Positions 62,896 to 64,000 of a DNA stretch of 64,000 nucleotides are shown one piece after another. The stretch's first letter is position 1, and the number at the start of each line of letters is the position of its first letter. The position numbers and the translations under genes were made by a program. Source of the stretch: Leucocoprinus leucothites (lineage: Eukaryota; Basidiomycota; Agaricomycetes; Agaricales; Agaricaceae); NCBI GenBank assembly GCA_013368445.1, contig JAACJO010000039.1, forward strand, positions 108,877 through 172,876, in the 5' to 3' direction. Under the pieces are notes generated by a model. That model was not told the origin of the DNA. It searched no databases and worked only from the letters and a program-made list of their open reading frames with translations.

Positions 62896-64000
<1,105 letters not shown>

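Overview
The window is nuclear DNA of a basidiomycete fungus, most likely a mushroom-forming Agaricomycete. The genes are densely packed on both strands and split by many small GT-AG introns of about 45-60 nt. Their products are typical fungal orthologues mixed with families that are expanded in mushrooms: F-box-like proteins, killer-toxin-type GH18 chitinases, HSPA12-like Hsp70s, cupredoxin wall proteins and orphan 7-TM proteins. Gene spans below run from start codon to stop codon and include introns. Exon joins were read by eye from splice sites and reading frame.

Left part (1-16 kb): a UBE2G1-type E2 enzyme (minus), RNA polymerase III subunit RPC2 (plus), a UBC7/UBE2G2-type ERAD E2 (minus), D-arabinono-1,4-lactone oxidase (minus), a broken or unrecognised coding stretch (minus), an HSPA12-like Hsp70 with an MGCC lipidation-type N-terminus (minus), and a small CBP6/UQCC2-like complex III assembly factor (plus).

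Middle (16-36 kb): NOC2 (ribosome biogenesis) and a METTL14-like m6A subunit, both minus. Diverging from METTL14 is a plus-strand gene whose protein joins a helical domain like those of the 5-hmdU DNA kinase / thymine-hypermodification families to a C-terminal chromodomain. Then come the large nucleoporin NUP192/NUP205 (plus), SFT2 (minus), an F-box-like protein (plus) and a Gly-rich low-complexity protein (plus).

Right part (36-64 kb): a secreted LysM-CBM18-GH18 chitinase with a C-terminal JAMM-like domain after a possible Kex2 site (minus); HSP60 (minus) with a heat-shock-element-like promoter site; tRNA-Glu(TTC); a GPI-type cupredoxin protein (plus); a 7 x 19 bp minisatellite; a second F-box-like gene paralogous to the first but inverted (minus); nitronate monooxygenase (minus); a 7-TM protein (plus); an acyl-CoA-oxidase-like gene (minus); a weak hypothetical gene; tRNA-Glu(CTC); a (CAA)n tract; the NatC catalytic subunit NAA30 (minus); and the 5' part of BiP/KAR2 (plus), which runs off the window and carries two apparent single-base indels.

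Most genes are housekeeping and unrelated in pathway. The points most worth a second look are the chromodomain fusion next to the m6A-writer subunit, the chitinase with a JAMM-like tail, and several very small exons (7 nt, 20 nt, and an ATG-only coding exon).
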